NCBI GenBank assembly: GCA_025057055.1
Contig: JANWYF010000115.1
Span: forward strand, 1 to 44,093
Length of the DNA: 44,093 nucleotides
Direction of reading: 5' to 3'
DNA from: Rhodovarius sp.
GTDB taxonomy: Bacteria; Pseudomonadota; Alphaproteobacteria; Acetobacterales; Acetobacteraceae
Shown: positions 8,691 through 18,010 of the stretch, in pieces
How positions within the stretch are numbered: the stretch's first letter is position 1
Layout of the letters: every line of letters starts with the position of its first letter
Notes under the pieces: model-generated
Databases searched by the model: none
What the model was told of the DNA's origin: nothing
The model's input: the letters and a program-made list of their open reading frames with translations, nothing else
Position numbers and translations under genes: made by a program

Positions 8691-9297
8691 TCCGGCCCCA
8701 GCGCCTGCGCGCGGCGAGGATGCCGACGCGGAACGCGGGCCGCTGCGGCGCTGCATCGTCACGCGCGAGGTGGCCCCGCGTTCGGCGCTTTTGCGCTTCG
8801 TCGTCTCGCCCGAGGGGGTGGTGATCCCGGATGTGGCGGCCCGGCTGCCCGGGCGGGGCATGTGGCTGACACCGCAGCGCGCCCTGCTGGAGGAGGCGAT
8901 GCGCAAGGGCGCCTTCCAGCGCGCGGCGGGCCGGCGCGTCACCGTCCCGCCCGATCTCATCGAGCAGACCGAGGCGCTGCTCCGCCGGCGCCTCGCGGAT
9001 CTGATCGGGCTCGCCCGCCGCGCCGGGCAGGCGGTGGCGGGTTTCGAGAAGGTGCGGGAATGGCTGGGGGCGGGCCGCGCGGCGCTGCTGGTGGAGGCGC
9101 GGGACGGCAGCCCGGCCGAACGCGCCCGGCTGGCCGGTTCGGCCGCACCGCCCATGATCCTGGCGCTCGATGGCGAGACGCTCGGCCGGCTGTTCGGTCG
9201 CGAGAGGGTGGTGCATGTGGCGCTGGCCCCCGGGCGGCTGGCGGAGGCGATCCGCACCGAGGCGGCGCGGCTCGAGGGCCTGTCGCCACCCGTCTGA
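8671..9297 (+). CDS. ylxR: YlxR-type RNA-binding protein with L7Ae-like C-terminal domain
   Basis: 208 residues. The N-terminal part (about residues 24-95) is a YlxR/DUF448 domain: RRCIVTREVAPRSALLRFVVSPEG and LPGRGMWLTPQRALLEEA. The C-terminal part (about 105-200) looks like an L7Ae/L30e-type RNA-binding fold (LIGLARRAGQAVAGFEKVREWL...AALLVEARDGS). YlxR alone is about 90 residues; the two-domain form is the usual alphaproteobacterial version. It overlaps the nusA end by 20 bases, with GAAGGA just before its ATG, so it is translationally coupled to nusA. A role in RNase P modulation has been proposed for bacterial YlxR; I infer only RNA binding here. Confidence 0.9.
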   Translation: MPAATADPAPAPARGEDADAERGPLRRCIVTREVAPRSALLRFVVSPEGVVIPDVAARLPGRGMWLTPQRALLEEAMRKGAFQRAAGRRVTVPPDLIEQTEALLRRRLADLIGLARRAGQAVAGFEKVREWLGAGRAALLVEARDGSPAERARLAGSAAPPMILALDGETLGRLFGRERVVHVALAPGRLAEAIRTEAARLEGLSPPV

Positions 9298-9426
9298 CCT
9301 TCGACGCGGGGCAGCCATCCGCATCGGCGCCATTGCAGGGACCGTTGCAAAGGTTTAGGGCAGAGGGCGACCCTGGGTGCATCGCAACGGGACTGGGCGC
9401 AGCGGAGAGGAGATAAAGACTTCCGA

Positions 9427-12400
9427 ATGAGCGAGAAGAACGAGCAGGGTGGCTCGTCGAGCCGACTGAGCCTGCGCAGCGGCAGCGGCAGTCTGCTGGA
9501 GCTCGGCAAGACCGAGGCGGTGGGCAGCGTCCGCCAGAGCTTCAGCCATGGCCGCAGCAAGACGGTGCAGGTCGAGGTCGTGAAGAAGCGCCAGCCGGGG
9601 CCGAGCAAGCGCCCGTTCGGCCCGGCTGCGACCCCGCCGGGCAAGCCTGGCGAAGGCGTCTCCGCGCCCGCTCCTTCGGAGCCGGTCAAAGGATCAGCGC
9701 CGCCGTCCGGCCGCACCCTGACCCAGGCCGAACTCGAAAAGCGCCAGCGCGTGCTGGAGGAGCAGCGCCGTCAGGCCGCGGAACGCCAACAGCGCGAGCG
9801 GGAGCAGCGCGAGCGCGAGGAACGCGAGCGCGAGGCCGCCCGGCAGGCGTCGCCTGCCCCGCTCCCGGCCGAGCCGCCGCCCGCCCCTTCCGCCGCCACG
9901 CCGGCGCCCGCCGCCGCCGCGCCTGCGCCGGCCGCTGCCGAGCCTGCGCCCGCGCCGCAACCCCCACCGGCCAAGGCGGAGCCCCCGCCGCCGCCGCCGG
10001 CTGAGGCCGCGACGACCGCTCCGACCCTTCCAGCGTCTGCCCCTCCGGCCGCACCCGCTCAGCCGGCAGCTTCCACGGCGCCGGGCGCTTCCTCGCCGGC
10101 GCCGGCTACACCCGCTGCGCCCGCCCCGGTGGCGGCGTCGTCGCCGGCTGCTTCTGCGACCTCCGCCCGTTCCGGGGTGGCGGGCAGCGGGCCGCAGCGA
10201 CCCGGTCGCCCCGCCCTGGGCGAAGGAATCAGCCCACAGATGCGCGGTGCCGGCTCGCCCCCGACAAACCGGCCGCTTCGGTCGGAGACCCAGCCCGGCC
10301 CCGGCAGATCCTCCATGCGGCCGGAAGGCCCCGGGGCATCGGGTTCCGGCCCCTCCCGCCCGGCCGGCGCCTCGCCGCAGGCAGGCCAAGCGGGCCGGAC
10401 CATCTCGCGCATGCCGCCCCGCGGGCCCGACGCGCGCGGCGCGACCGGAGTTCGCCCCGCCGGCACCCGCCTCTCGGAGCCGGTGCGGCCGAAGGTTCCG
10501 CCGCCACCACAACCGCTGCTTGATCGCACGGGCGCCCGCAGCTTGGGGCGCAAGCAGGACCACGCGGCCGAGGAAGCGCGGCGGCGCAGCGGGTCTGGCA
10601 AGCACGACAAGCCCAAGTCCGGTGCGCATGCCGACAATGACACGCGCTTCAGCCGCCGGGACATCATGGCTGCGCTGGATGATGAGGACGAGCGGACACG
10701 CTCGCTGGCCTCCATCCGCCGGGCGCGCGAACGCGAACGCCGCCAGCAGGAGCTGCAGCGGCTGCGCGCGGGTGGCGAGCGCGTGGTGCGCGACGTGGTG
10801 GTGCCGGACGTCATCACCGTGCAGGAGCTCGCCAACCGCATGGCGGTGCGCGGCAGCGAACTGGTCATGGCGCTGTTCCGCATGGGCCTCAAGGTCACCC
10901 TGACCCAGACCATCGATGCGGATACCGCCCAGCTTGTGGTTGAGGAGTTCGGCCACCGCGTCAAGCGCGTGGCCGAGGACGATGTCGAACAGGGCCTGGA
11001 GGGTGAGGTCGACGCGCCCGAGGATCTGCTGCCCCGCCCGCCCGTGGTGACGATCATGGGCCATGTCGACCACGGCAAGACCAGCCTGCTCGATGCGCTG
11101 CGCCAGAGCGACGTCGCGGCCAAGGAGGCAGGCGGGATCACCCAGCACATCGGCGCCTATCAGGTGGAGATGCCGGGCGGTCAGCGGATCACCTTCATCG
11201 ACACGCCCGGCCATGAGGCCTTCACCGCCCTGCGCGCGCGCGGGGCCAAGGTGACCGACATCGTGGTGCTGGTGGTGGCCGCCGATGACGGCGTGATGCC
11301 GCAGACGGTCGAGGCGATCAATCACGCCCGCGCCGCCGGCGTGCCGCTGATCGTGGCGATCAACAAGATCGACAAGCCGGGGGTCGACCCCGCCCGGGTG
11401 CGCAACGAGCTGCTGCAGCACGAGGTGGTGGTCGAGTCGATGGGCGGCGATACGCTGGAGGTCGAGGTCTCGGCGCTTAAGCGCATCAACCTCGACAAGC
11501 TGGCCGAGGCGATCCAGCTCCAGGCCGATGTCATGGAGCTGCGCGCCAACCCGAACCGCCCGGGTGCGGGCACCGTGATCGAGGCCAAGCTCGACCGCGG
11601 CCGCGGCCCGGTGGCCACCGTGCTGGTGCAGCGCGGCACGCTGCGTCAGGGCGATATCGTGGTGGCGGGGGCGGAATGGGGCCGCGTGCGCGCGCTGGTC
11701 AACGACAAGGGCCAGCCGGTGAAGGAGGCCGGACCCTCTACGCCGGTCGAGGTGCTCGGGCTCTCCGGCGTCCCCTCTGCCGGTGAGAGGCTGATCGTCG
11801 TCGAGAGCGAGGCCCGCGCCAAGGAGATCTACGAGTTCCGCCAGCGGCGCCTGCGCGAGAAGCAGGCGGCGGCCCTCGGTGCGAACCGCTCCAACGTCAT
11901 CGACATGATGAAGCAGATCGCCGCCGGGGAGCAGAAGGAGGTGGCGGTGGTGGTGAAGGCCGACGTGCAGGGCAGCGCGGAGGCGATCAACGCCACCCTC
12001 GCCAAGCTCGGCACCGAAGAGGTGCGGGTGCGCGTCCTGCACTCGGCGGTCGGCCAGATCACCGAGACCGACGTCCAACTCGCCAAGGCGTCGAACGCCA
12101 TCATCATCGGCTTCAACGTCCGGCCGACCACCCAGGCGCGGGCGATGGCGCAGCGCGACGGCGTGGATATCCGCTACTACTCGATCATCTACGACGTGGC
12201 CGAGGATGTGGAGAAGCTGGTCAAAGGCAAGCTCGCCCCGATCCAGCGCGAGAAGATCCTGGGCTATGCCAAGATCCTCCAGGTCTTCGAGATCAAGCGG
12301 GTGGGCAATATCGCCGGCTGCCGCGTGACCGAGGGCGTGGTCCGCCGCGGCTGCGGGGTGCGGCTGCTGCGCGACGGCGTGGTCATCCACACCGGGGAGC

Positions 12401-12543
12401 TGGCAACCCTGCGCCGCTTCAAGGATGACGTGAAGGAGGTCACGAACGGCTACGAATGCGGCATGTCCTTCGCCAACTACAACGACATCCGCGTGGGCGA
12501 CGTGATCGAGTGCTTCGAGACCGAGACGGTCGCCGCCGCATGA
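9427..12543 (+). CDS. infB: Translation initiation factor IF-2
   Basis: 1038 residues. IF-2 is the GTPase that brings initiator fMet-tRNA to the ribosome. The N-terminus carries the basic helix segment found in alphaproteobacterial IF-2 ([33 protein letters not shown]), then a charged coil (about 100-140), a roughly 200-residue alanine/proline-rich linker, a conserved IF2_N domain ([22 protein letters not shown]), and the G domain with GHVDHGKT near 543-550, DTPGHEAF and NKID near 645, followed by domains II, III and the fMet-tRNA-binding C2 domain. The linker is unusually low in complexity. GGAGAGGAGA (9404-9413) precedes the ATG. The 129 bases between ylxR and infB could hold a secondary promoter. 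Confidence 0.97.
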   Translation: MSEKNEQGGSSSRLSLRSGSGSLLELGKTEAVGSVRQSFSHGRSKTVQVEVVKKRQPGPSKRPFGPAATPPGKPGEGVSAPAPSEPVKGSAPPSGRTLTQAELEKRQRVLEEQRRQAAERQQREREQREREEREREAARQASPAPLPAEPPPAPSAATPAPAAAAPAPAAAEPAPAPQPPPAKAEPPPPPPAEAATTAPTLPASAPPAAPAQPAASTAPGASSPAPATPAAPAPVAASSPAASATSARSGVAGSGPQRPGRPALGEGISPQMRGAGSPPTNRPLRSETQPGPGRSSMRPEGPGASGSGPSRPAGASPQAGQAGRTISRMPPRGPDARGATGVRPAGTRLSEPVRPKVPPPPQPLLDRTGARSLGRKQDHAAEEARRRSGSGKHDKPKSGAHADNDTRFSRRDIMAALDDEDERTRSLASIRRARERERRQQELQRLRAGGERVVRDVVVPDVITVQELANRMAVRGSELVMALFRMGLKVTLTQTIDADTAQLVVEEFGHRVKRVAEDDVEQGLEGEVDAPEDLLPRPPVVTIMGHVDHGKTSLLDALRQSDVAAKEAGGITQHIGAYQVEMPGGQRITFIDTPGHEAFTALRARGAKVTDIVVLVVAADDGVMPQTVEAINHARAAGVPLIVAINKIDKPGVDPARVRNELLQHEVVVESMGGDTLEVEVSALKRINLDKLAEAIQLQADVMELRANPNRPGAGTVIEAKLDRGRGPVATVLVQRGTLRQGDIVVAGAEWGRVRALVNDKGQPVKEAGPSTPVEVLGLSGVPSAGERLIVVESEARAKEIYEFRQRRLREKQAAALGANRSNVIDMMKQIAAGEQKEVAVVVKADVQGSAEAINATLAKLGTEEVRVRVLHSAVGQITETDVQLAKASNAIIIGFNVRPTTQARAMAQRDGVDIRYYSIIYDVAEDVEKLVKGKLAPIQREKILGYAKILQVFEIKRVGNIAGCRVTEGVVRRGCGVRLLRDGVVIHTGELATLRRFKDDVKEVTNGYECGMSFANYNDIRVGDVIECFETETVAAA

Positions 12544-12574
12544 GCCGAACCGCAGCGGCCGGGGCAGGGCGGTG

Positions 12575-12973
12575 ATGACCGGTCGGAAAGGATCGGGGCA
12601 GGCCGCCGGCCCCTCGCAGCGGCAGCTCCGGGTGGCGGAGGAAGTCCGCCACGCTCTGGCTGCCGTCTTCACCCGGGCGGAGTTCCGCGACCCCGCCCTG
12701 GCCGATCAGCGCATCACGGTGACCGAGGTGCGCGCCTCGCCGGACCTGCGGCACATGACGGCCTTCGTCTCCAATCTGGGGCAGGCGGTCACCGCCGATC
12801 AGCTGGCGGCGCTGCACCGGGCCGAACCCTATATCCGGGGCCTGGTGGCGCGGGCGGTGCGGCTCAAATTCGCCCCGGAGATGCATTTCCGGCCCGATAC
12901 CGCGCTGGAACAGGCCCAGCGCCTGAACGCCCTGCTCAACAGCCCCGCGGTCAAACGCGACCTCGGGGGCTGA
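12575..12973 (+). CDS. rbfA: 30S ribosome-binding factor RbfA
   Basis: 132 residues. RbfA is a cold-shock assembly factor that binds the 30S subunit near 16S rRNA helix 1. The KH-like fold is seen as RQLRVAEEVRHALAAVFTR, ITVTEVRASPDLRHMTAFVS and AEPYIRGLVARAVRLKFAPEMHFRPDTALEQAQRLNALL, all family signatures. A GTG three bases upstream (12572) directly adjoins the chosen ATG 12575; either could be used. It ends the operon here: truB, which follows rbfA in many proteobacteria, is replaced by a convergent amidase gene. Confidence 0.94.
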   Translation: MTGRKGSGQAAGPSQRQLRVAEEVRHALAAVFTRAEFRDPALADQRITVTEVRASPDLRHMTAFVSNLGQAVTADQLAALHRAEPYIRGLVARAVRLKFAPEMHFRPDTALEQAQRLNALLNSPAVKRDLGG

Positions 12974-13021
12974 GGCGGCTGGTGCAGCGGCGCCGGCTGG
13001 GCTCTCGCCCTCCGCCGGCAG

Positions 13022-13062
13022 GCCGCCGCCCCCGCCCGAGGCCCCCCGGCCGGGGCGGCGGC
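13022..13062. terminator. Candidate bidirectional hairpin between rbfA and the amidase gene
   Basis: A perfect 11-base stem, GCCGCCGCCCC at 13022-13032 and GGGGCGGCGGC at 13052-13062, with a 19-base loop, lies between two convergent stop codons. There is no T-run on either side, so intrinsic termination is uncertain. Such stems arise easily in this base composition. Confidence 0.3.
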
Positions 13063-13111
13063 GCGGGGCGGTGGCGGACCGCCCGGACGGCAGCTTCCGC
13101 GGTGCGGGCAC

Positions 13112-14434
13112 TCAGCGGGCAAGGGCCGCCTCCACCGCTTCGGCCACCGCGAACAGCTTGCCATCCCCCAGCCGCTCGCCCATCAGCATCAGACCGACCG
13201 GCGCCTCCCCGGGGGCGTGGCAGGGCAGGCTGATGGCGCAGCGATCGAGGAAATTGGCAATGGTCGTGTTGCGCAGCAGCAGCAGATTGATCCGGTTGTA
13301 TTCGGCCTCCTCCTCGACCGCGGAGAGCGGAGGAGGGGCGAGCGGGACGGTGGGCATCAGCAGCGCATCGAAAGGGGCGGTCAGCGGCGCCACGCGGGCG
13401 ATGAGGCTCAGCCGCGCCTGCAGCAGGCCGATATAGTCGGCCGCGCTCATCCGCTCGCCGCGGCGGATGCGCGCCAGGATGCGGGGGTCATACTCCGCCG
13501 CGGCGCGCGCGATCAGCGGCCTGTGCCAGGCCCAGGCCTCGCTCGCCGCGAAGCCGCCGGTGGCATTGATCGCCGGCAGCTCCTCCAGCGCCGGAATCCG
13601 CACATCCGTCAGCTTCGCCCCGCCGGCCGCGAGGCGGGAGAGCGCCGCCTCATAGGCCCGGGCGACGACGGGTTCCATCCCCTCCTCGACATAGTTGCGC
13701 AGCACGCCGAACCGCAGCCCGGCCAGCGGCAGCGGCGGGTGTTCCGCCGGCGCATCGGCGATGATCCCATCCAGAATCCGGCAGCAGGCCACGCTGCGCG
13801 CGATCGGCCCGACCGAATCGAGGCTGAAGGAGAGGGGCAGCACGCCCGCCAGCGGCACGCGCGAGGCGGTCGGCTTGAAGCCCACCACCCCGCACAGCGC
13901 CGCCGGAATGCGGCAGGAACCGCCGGTGTCGGTGCCCAGCCCGCCGAAGCCGATCCCCTCGGCCGCCGCCACCGCCGCGCCAGAGGAGGATCCGCCCGGC
14001 AGCCGCCCGGTGGCGCGGTCCCAGGGGCTGAGCGGCGTGCCGTAATGCGGATTGACGCCGAGGCCGCTGAAGGCGAACTCGGTCATGTTGGTGCGGCCGA
14101 TGACGATCATGCCGGCCGCCTGCAGCCGCGCCAGCGCCGGCGCATCCGCGGCGGCCGGGGTGGCATCGCGCAGCACGCGCGAACCGGCCAGAGTCACCTG
14201 GCCCGCCTGGTCGAACAGGTCCTTCACCGTGACTGGGATGCCGGCATAGCGCCCTGCCCGCCCGGCGCGGCGCAGCCGATCCTGGGCATCGGCGGCGGCC
14301 AGCGCAGCCTCGGCCTGCACGGTGATGAAGGCGGCTGGCGCCCGGGCCAGCCGCGCCAGCGCCTCCTCGACCAGGGCGCGGGCGCTGGTCCTGCCCTCCG
14401 CCAGCGCGGCCGCGGCCTCGGCGATGCTCTGCAT
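13112..14434 (-). CDS. Amidase signature family hydrolase
   Basis: 440 residues. The Ser-cis-Ser-Lys machinery of the amidase signature family is intact: Lys71 in PVTVKDLFD, the cis-Ser in GRLPGGSSSGAAVAAAEG (149-150) and the nucleophile Ser173 in GLGTDTGGSCRIPAALCG. Length fits stand-alone amidases and the allophanate-hydrolase-like or GatA-like branches; the absence of gatB/gatC beside it and the short C-terminal part argue against true GatA. The substrate cannot be told from sequence. The start at 14434 (MQSIAEAAAALAEG) is preceded by a very strong purine-rich AGGGGGAGGGGGAG run. It is divergent from the LigB-like gene, with 287 bases between that hold only GC-rich low-complexity sequence. 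Confidence 0.88.
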   Translation of the reverse strand: MQSIAEAAAALAEGRTSARALVEEALARLARAPAAFITVQAEAALAAADAQDRLRRAGRAGRYAGIPVTVKDLFDQAGQVTLAGSRVLRDATPAAADAPALARLQAAGMIVIGRTNMTEFAFSGLGVNPHYGTPLSPWDRATGRLPGGSSSGAAVAAAEGIGFGGLGTDTGGSCRIPAALCGVVGFKPTASRVPLAGVLPLSFSLDSVGPIARSVACCRILDGIIADAPAEHPPLPLAGLRFGVLRNYVEEGMEPVVARAYEAALSRLAAGGAKLTDVRIPALEELPAINATGGFAASEAWAWHRPLIARAAAEYDPRILARIRRGERMSAADYIGLLQARLSLIARVAPLTAPFDALLMPTVPLAPPPLSAVEEEAEYNRINLLLLRNTTIANFLDRCAISLPCHAPGEAPVGLMLMGERLGDGKLFAVAEAVEAALAR

Positions 14435-14721
14435 GCTCCCCCTCCCCCTTGGACGATCTCGGCGCCCGCGCCAGCCTAGCGGGCGATGACGGCGGCACAA
14501 ACCGGGCCTGCCCCCCCTCCTCAGCCGGCCGCTGCGGCCGGCGCCCAGCCTCTGCGCCCGCCTGAGCCCCTGGCGCAGCATCGGCGCACCGCCAGCCTGG
14601 CGGCCAGAGCCTCGGCGCAGCCGGCAAGCCCCGCAGGGGCCGCGGCCGGCACCGCCGGGGGCTGGGCTGGGCCCCACCCCGGGGCGGCCGGCCGGCGCCG
14701 GCGCGCGCCCGGGGCAGGCTG

Positions 14722-15573
14722 ATGGCGCGCATCTTGGCCGGCATCGGCGTGAGCACCGCCCTGGCCGCCGGGTCGCTTGAGGCGACGGGGCCCGCGGAGA
14801 CCTTGCCGGATAGGCAGGGGCCCAGCGCAAGCCTGGCTGCGCTGCGAGCCTGGGTCGGCAAGGCACAGCCCGAGATGCTCGTGCTGGTCCATCCCCCCCC
14901 TCCCGACCCGAGCTTCCGCGACATCCGCCCGACCCTGGCCATCGGCATCGCCGAGACCTTCCCGATCCTGACCGAGACCGGGGAGAGCCGGCCCCAGCCG
15001 GCGGTTCCCGGCCATCCGCTCGCCGAATCCCTGGCCCGGGCGCTGGTCGCCGCCGATTTCGACCTGGCGATCCGCCGGGTGCTTCCCCTGCCCCAGGAGG
15101 CGGCGGGGGCGCTCCGGCTGCTGGGCCCGCCCTGGGTCGCCCCCGTGGTGCCGATCGCGGTCAACACCTCCACTGCCCCGCTGCCCCGCCCGGCCCGGCT
15201 CTTCGCCCTGGGTCGGGCCTTGCGTCATGCCCTGCCGGCGCTGCCCTCGGAGGGGCGGGTGCTGATCCTGGCCGTAGGCGGGCTGGCGCAGGGGCCGGCG
15301 GCAGGCTCGGCCGGCGGGGCCGGGGCGCCGGCGGCCGCCGAATTCCTCGACCCCCTCCTCGATCGGCCGGCCCTGCTGGCCGCGCGTTCCGCCGCCGATT
15401 TCGCCGCCGGGCCGGCGGGGGTGGAGGGCATGATCTGGCTGGCCATGCGTGCGGCCCTGCCCCCGCAGGTCGTCTGCCGGTGCCGCATCGCGCACGCCCC
15501 GCACGGTGCTCTCCTGGCCCTGCTGCTGCTGGAGCCCGAACCGGCCGGCAGCACCGCAAGGGGGGCGGCCTGA
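14722..15573 (+). CDS. LigB-like extradiol dioxygenase relative lacking metal ligands
   Basis: 283 residues. By eye the whole protein follows the beta subunit of protocatechuate 4,5-dioxygenase (LigB): MARILAGIG at the start, PTLAIGIAETF, GHPLAESLARALVAADFDLAI, PVVPIAVNTSTAPLPRPARLFALGRALR, LILAVGGLAQ and GVEGMIWLAMRAALP. From memory of Sphingobium LigB, the iron ligands are His12, His61 and a C-terminal Glu, with His127 and His195 also in the active site. Here position 12 is Thr, the YNDHxxxF segment is HPPPPDPSF, the DHG segment is LPQEAAG, and GGxSH is GGLAQ; only the Glu (235) remains. I infer a catalytically dead paralogue, whose role may be structural or regulatory. No ligA-like gene is adjacent. 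Third-position GC bias looks normal, so it is not obviously a decaying pseudogene. Confidence 0.68.
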   Translation: MARILAGIGVSTALAAGSLEATGPAETLPDRQGPSASLAALRAWVGKAQPEMLVLVHPPPPDPSFRDIRPTLAIGIAETFPILTETGESRPQPAVPGHPLAESLARALVAADFDLAIRRVLPLPQEAAGALRLLGPPWVAPVVPIAVNTSTAPLPRPARLFALGRALRHALPALPSEGRVLILAVGGLAQGPAAGSAGGAGAPAAAEFLDPLLDRPALLAARSAADFAAGPAGVEGMIWLAMRAALPPQVVCRCRIAHAPHGALLALLLLEPEPAGSTARGAA

Positions 15574-15664
15574 TCGGGAGGGCGCTGCCCCGCCTCTCGC
15601 GCCGGTCGAGTGGCGGTGCGAGACCAGCGCTGCGCCCTCGGCGGCCCGGCCGCCCGGGACAGGC

Positions 15665-16411
15665 CTAGGCCAGCAGGCGCTCGGGCTCCAGCGTGGCGTA
15701 GATATCGCCGCTGTTGGCCTCGATCGGCAGGCTCCGCAGCCACTCCGCCACCGCCTCGGCGGCCACCGGCTGGGGGAAGTGAAGGCGCATGCTCTCCCCG
15801 AGCGCTGCGTTGAAGGCGGCATAGCCCAGGGCTACGCAGCGGGCGAGCGCGATGAGCGCCACCTCGCGCTGGATCGTCGTGAACTCGAAAGAGAGCGCCC
15901 GCGGCGCAGCCGAGAGGCCGCAGAGCACCGCCGCCTCGAAGCCCTCGACATCGATCTTGACGAAATGCGGCATGCCATGCGCCGCAATCAACGCATCGAG
16001 GGTGGTGACCGGCAGGGTGATGGCGGCATCCCAGCGTTGGCCCTCCCAGCCCGGTGCGCCGCGGGCGGCGGCGATGAAGGCGGTGCTCGCGGTGGCCACG
16101 GTCGGGTTGGCGGTGTTGAGGTGCAGCGTGGCCTCGCCAGGCGTGGCGCCGACCAGCGCCTGCACCAGCGTGACCTGCCCGCCGCGCAGCAGCCGCCGAA
16201 GCAGCCGCTGCAGGGCGGGCTGCGGCTCCACCGCCACCACATGGGCACCGAGGCGCAGGAAGGAGGCGCTGCGGTCGCCCACATGGGCGCCAATGTCGAA
16301 GGCGAGGTCCCCGGCCTGCAGGAAGCGCCCGTAGAAGGCATCGAGCAGCGGCCGCCGCGCCGGGTCGTGATAGAGGCGCAGGCTGCGCGCGATGGCCGAT
16401 GCCGGGATCAC
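15665..16411 (-). CDS. FkbM family SAM-dependent methyltransferase
   Basis: 248 residues. SAM-binding motif I is FDIGAHVGDRSASFLRLGAHVVAVEPQP (about residues 38-65) and the FkbM-specific motif KIDVEGFEAAVLCGL is present near the middle. The family methylates oxygen atoms on polyketides, sugars and glycans; the acceptor is not evident. Its ATG at 16411 overlaps the stop of the VOC gene by four bases, placing it last in a coupled minus-strand run of NIPSNAP-like, GST, VOC and FkbM genes. It converges with the LigB-like gene, 91 bases apart. Confidence 0.88.
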   Translation of the reverse strand: MIPASAIARSLRLYHDPARRPLLDAFYGRFLQAGDLAFDIGAHVGDRSASFLRLGAHVVAVEPQPALQRLLRRLLRGGQVTLVQALVGATPGEATLHLNTANPTVATASTAFIAAARGAPGWEGQRWDAAITLPVTTLDALIAAHGMPHFVKIDVEGFEAAVLCGLSAAPRALSFEFTTIQREVALIALARCVALGYAAFNAALGESMRLHFPQPVAAEAVAEWLRSLPIEANSGDIYATLEPERLLA

Positions 16412-17292
16412 GGCGCGAAGATGACCGCTGCACCGCCGGCCAGGGCGGGCGGGGCCATCAGCCCCTCCGGTGCGGCGACGAGCGGCAGGCCCAGGCGGCG
16501 CAGCGCCTGATTGCCATCCCCCGTACGCAGCACCATGCCGGCCATGAAGGGCAGGCTAGGGGGCACGACGCCCGGGAAGAGGAGCGAGATGGCGGCGGGT
16601 TCCACCAGCCGGACGGTGGTCTCCATGGGCGGGGCATGGGGCCCTGCCGCGCCGGCTGCACCGGGGAGGGTGATGCGGAAGCCACCGGCCGGGTCGGGCG
16701 TGAAGGGCAGGCCGGAGAGCCGCGACAGCCGCGCGGCGGCGGCGGCTGGCTCGGCCGTGGCGATCACCAGGCTGACCAGCGCCTCGGCGCCATTGGCATG
16801 GCGCAGCCAGCGGTCCTGCCAGAGCAGTTCGGGGGTCAGATGCTGGATGAGCTGCAGCCGCCCCTCCGGCGCATCGGGCAGGGGTAGGCGGGCGAAGCGC
16901 GCGCGGCGGGGATCGCCCGGCTCCACCGGCCGCTCGAGCCAGGCGATGCCGGGGATCGGGATGCCCGCCGCGCGCAGGCGGGCCAGATTCGCCTCGGCAT
17001 CCAGGCAGCCGAGCGCGCAGATGTGCAGACCCTCGTAGCGGGCCAGGAACCGGTCGAGCTGGTTGGCGAACAGCCCGGGGTCGAGGATGGCGAGCAGCTC
17101 GATATAGCCGTGGCGGAGGAAGGCGCAGCGATTGCCGGTGCCGAAAGGCTCGATCGGCCCATCGGGCGTCTTGCGCCCCGATTGCTGGGCCACCGGCGTC
17201 AGGGTGAAGCCGAGCTTCTCGTAAGCGGCGGCGAGCGGGGCCAGCTCGCGCGCGCAGACCCCGACATGATCCAGCACCACCGCCGTATTCAT
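16408..17292 (-). CDS. VOC/glyoxalase-like domain protein
   Basis: 294 residues, apparently two vicinal-oxygen-chelate modules. The first begins MNTAVVLDHVGVCARELAPLAAAYEKLGFTLTPVAQQSGR with a metal-type His in the first strand (LDHVGV), and the FLRHGYIELLAILDP strand; the second starts near VSLVIATAEPAAAAARLSRLSGLPF. This arrangement matches the Glyoxalase_3-like group. The function is unassigned; glyoxalase, dioxygenase or resistance roles are all possible. The start at 17292 was preferred over 17322 because it overlaps the GST stop by four bases and gives the family N-terminus. It is translationally coupled to both neighbours. Confidence 0.8.
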   Translation of the reverse strand: MNTAVVLDHVGVCARELAPLAAAYEKLGFTLTPVAQQSGRKTPDGPIEPFGTGNRCAFLRHGYIELLAILDPGLFANQLDRFLARYEGLHICALGCLDAEANLARLRAAGIPIPGIAWLERPVEPGDPRRARFARLPLPDAPEGRLQLIQHLTPELLWQDRWLRHANGAEALVSLVIATAEPAAAAARLSRLSGLPFTPDPAGGFRITLPGAAGAAGPHAPPMETTVRLVEPAAISLLFPGVVPPSLPFMAGMVLRTGDGNQALRRLGLPLVAAPEGLMAPPALAGGAAVIFAP

Positions 17293-17945
17293 TGGGGGTT
17301 CTCGTATTTGTCGATCAGCCATTCGGCCGGGGTGGCGGCGGCGGCCTCATACCAGAGCTCGATCAGGGGATGGGCGCGGATCGCCTCGCAATAGGCGCGG
17401 CTCCCTGCCGAGAGTTCGGGCTGCCAGGTCAGGAAACGTCCGACCACCGGCGCATACATCACATCGGCCCCGGTCAGCCTGCTGCCGAAGAGGAAGGGCC
17501 CGCCCGAGGCGGCGAGGCATTCGCCCCAGATCGCCTCGATGCGCGCAATATCCTTGAGCGCACCGGGGGTGCGCCCGCCGCCCGGGAAGCTGCGCCCGGC
17601 ATTATACGGCATCGCCATCCGGAGCTCCCGGAAGCCGCCCTGCATTTCGGTGGCGATGCTGCGGCACCAGGCGCGGGCGGTGCGGTCGGCAGGCCAGAGG
17701 CTTGCTTCCCACTCGGCGCAGTATTCGATGATGGAGAGGCTCTCCCACACCCGCGCGCCGCGATGTTCGAGGTAGGGCACGAGGCCGGTCGGCGTCTTCC
17801 CGGCCAGGGCGGGGGAGGCGCCGGTGCCCGTAATCGGCAGCACCACCTCCTCGACGTCGAGGCCGGCCAGCCGCACCGCAAGCCAGCCGCGCAACGACCA
17901 GGAGGAATAGCGTTGGGTGCCGATGATGAGACGGCCTTCGGGCAT
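17289..17945 (-). CDS. Glutathione S-transferase family protein
   Basis: 218 residues. The thioredoxin-like N-terminal domain opens with LIIGTQRYSSWSLRGWLAVRLAGLDVEEVVLPI and includes the cis-proline and Glu-Ser glutathione-binding strand (TGLVPYLEHRGARVWESLSIIEYCAE); the all-alpha C-terminal domain follows (residues about 88-210). The Ser in the first helix is the probable catalytic residue. This is the YfcF-like or uncharacterised GST group common in alphaproteobacteria. Start at 17945 gives MPEGRLIIG, with AGGAAGGAGAG-type sequence just upstream. It lies 65 bases after the NIPSNAP-like gene and overlaps the VOC gene. Confidence 0.9.
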   Translation of the reverse strand: MPEGRLIIGTQRYSSWSLRGWLAVRLAGLDVEEVVLPITGTGASPALAGKTPTGLVPYLEHRGARVWESLSIIEYCAEWEASLWPADRTARAWCRSIATEMQGGFRELRMAMPYNAGRSFPGGGRTPGALKDIARIEAIWGECLAASGGPFLFGSRLTGADVMYAPVVGRFLTWQPELSAGSRAYCEAIRAHPLIELWYEAAAATPAEWLIDKYENPQ

Positions 17946-18010
17946 CGGGCTCTCCTTCCTGGCGGCAGAGTAGTCCGGCGCGCGCGGCTGTCGATGGCAG
18001 GGGGGCGCGA

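Noticed and set aside
9694-12672. 992-codon open frame antisense to infB (also 6474-8399 antisense to nusA, 2473-4518 antisense to ccmF, 13217-14479 antisense to the amidase)
   Set aside because: Long antisense frames are a by-product of high third-position GC in the real genes; the products are His/Asp/Gly/Arg-rich with no domains, while the opposite strand encodes well-known proteins.
14486-14722. 78-codon plus-strand frame ending at the LigB-like start
   Set aside because: The peptide is low-complexity Ala/Pro/Gly/Arg sequence typical of GC-rich non-coding DNA, with no ribosome-binding site.
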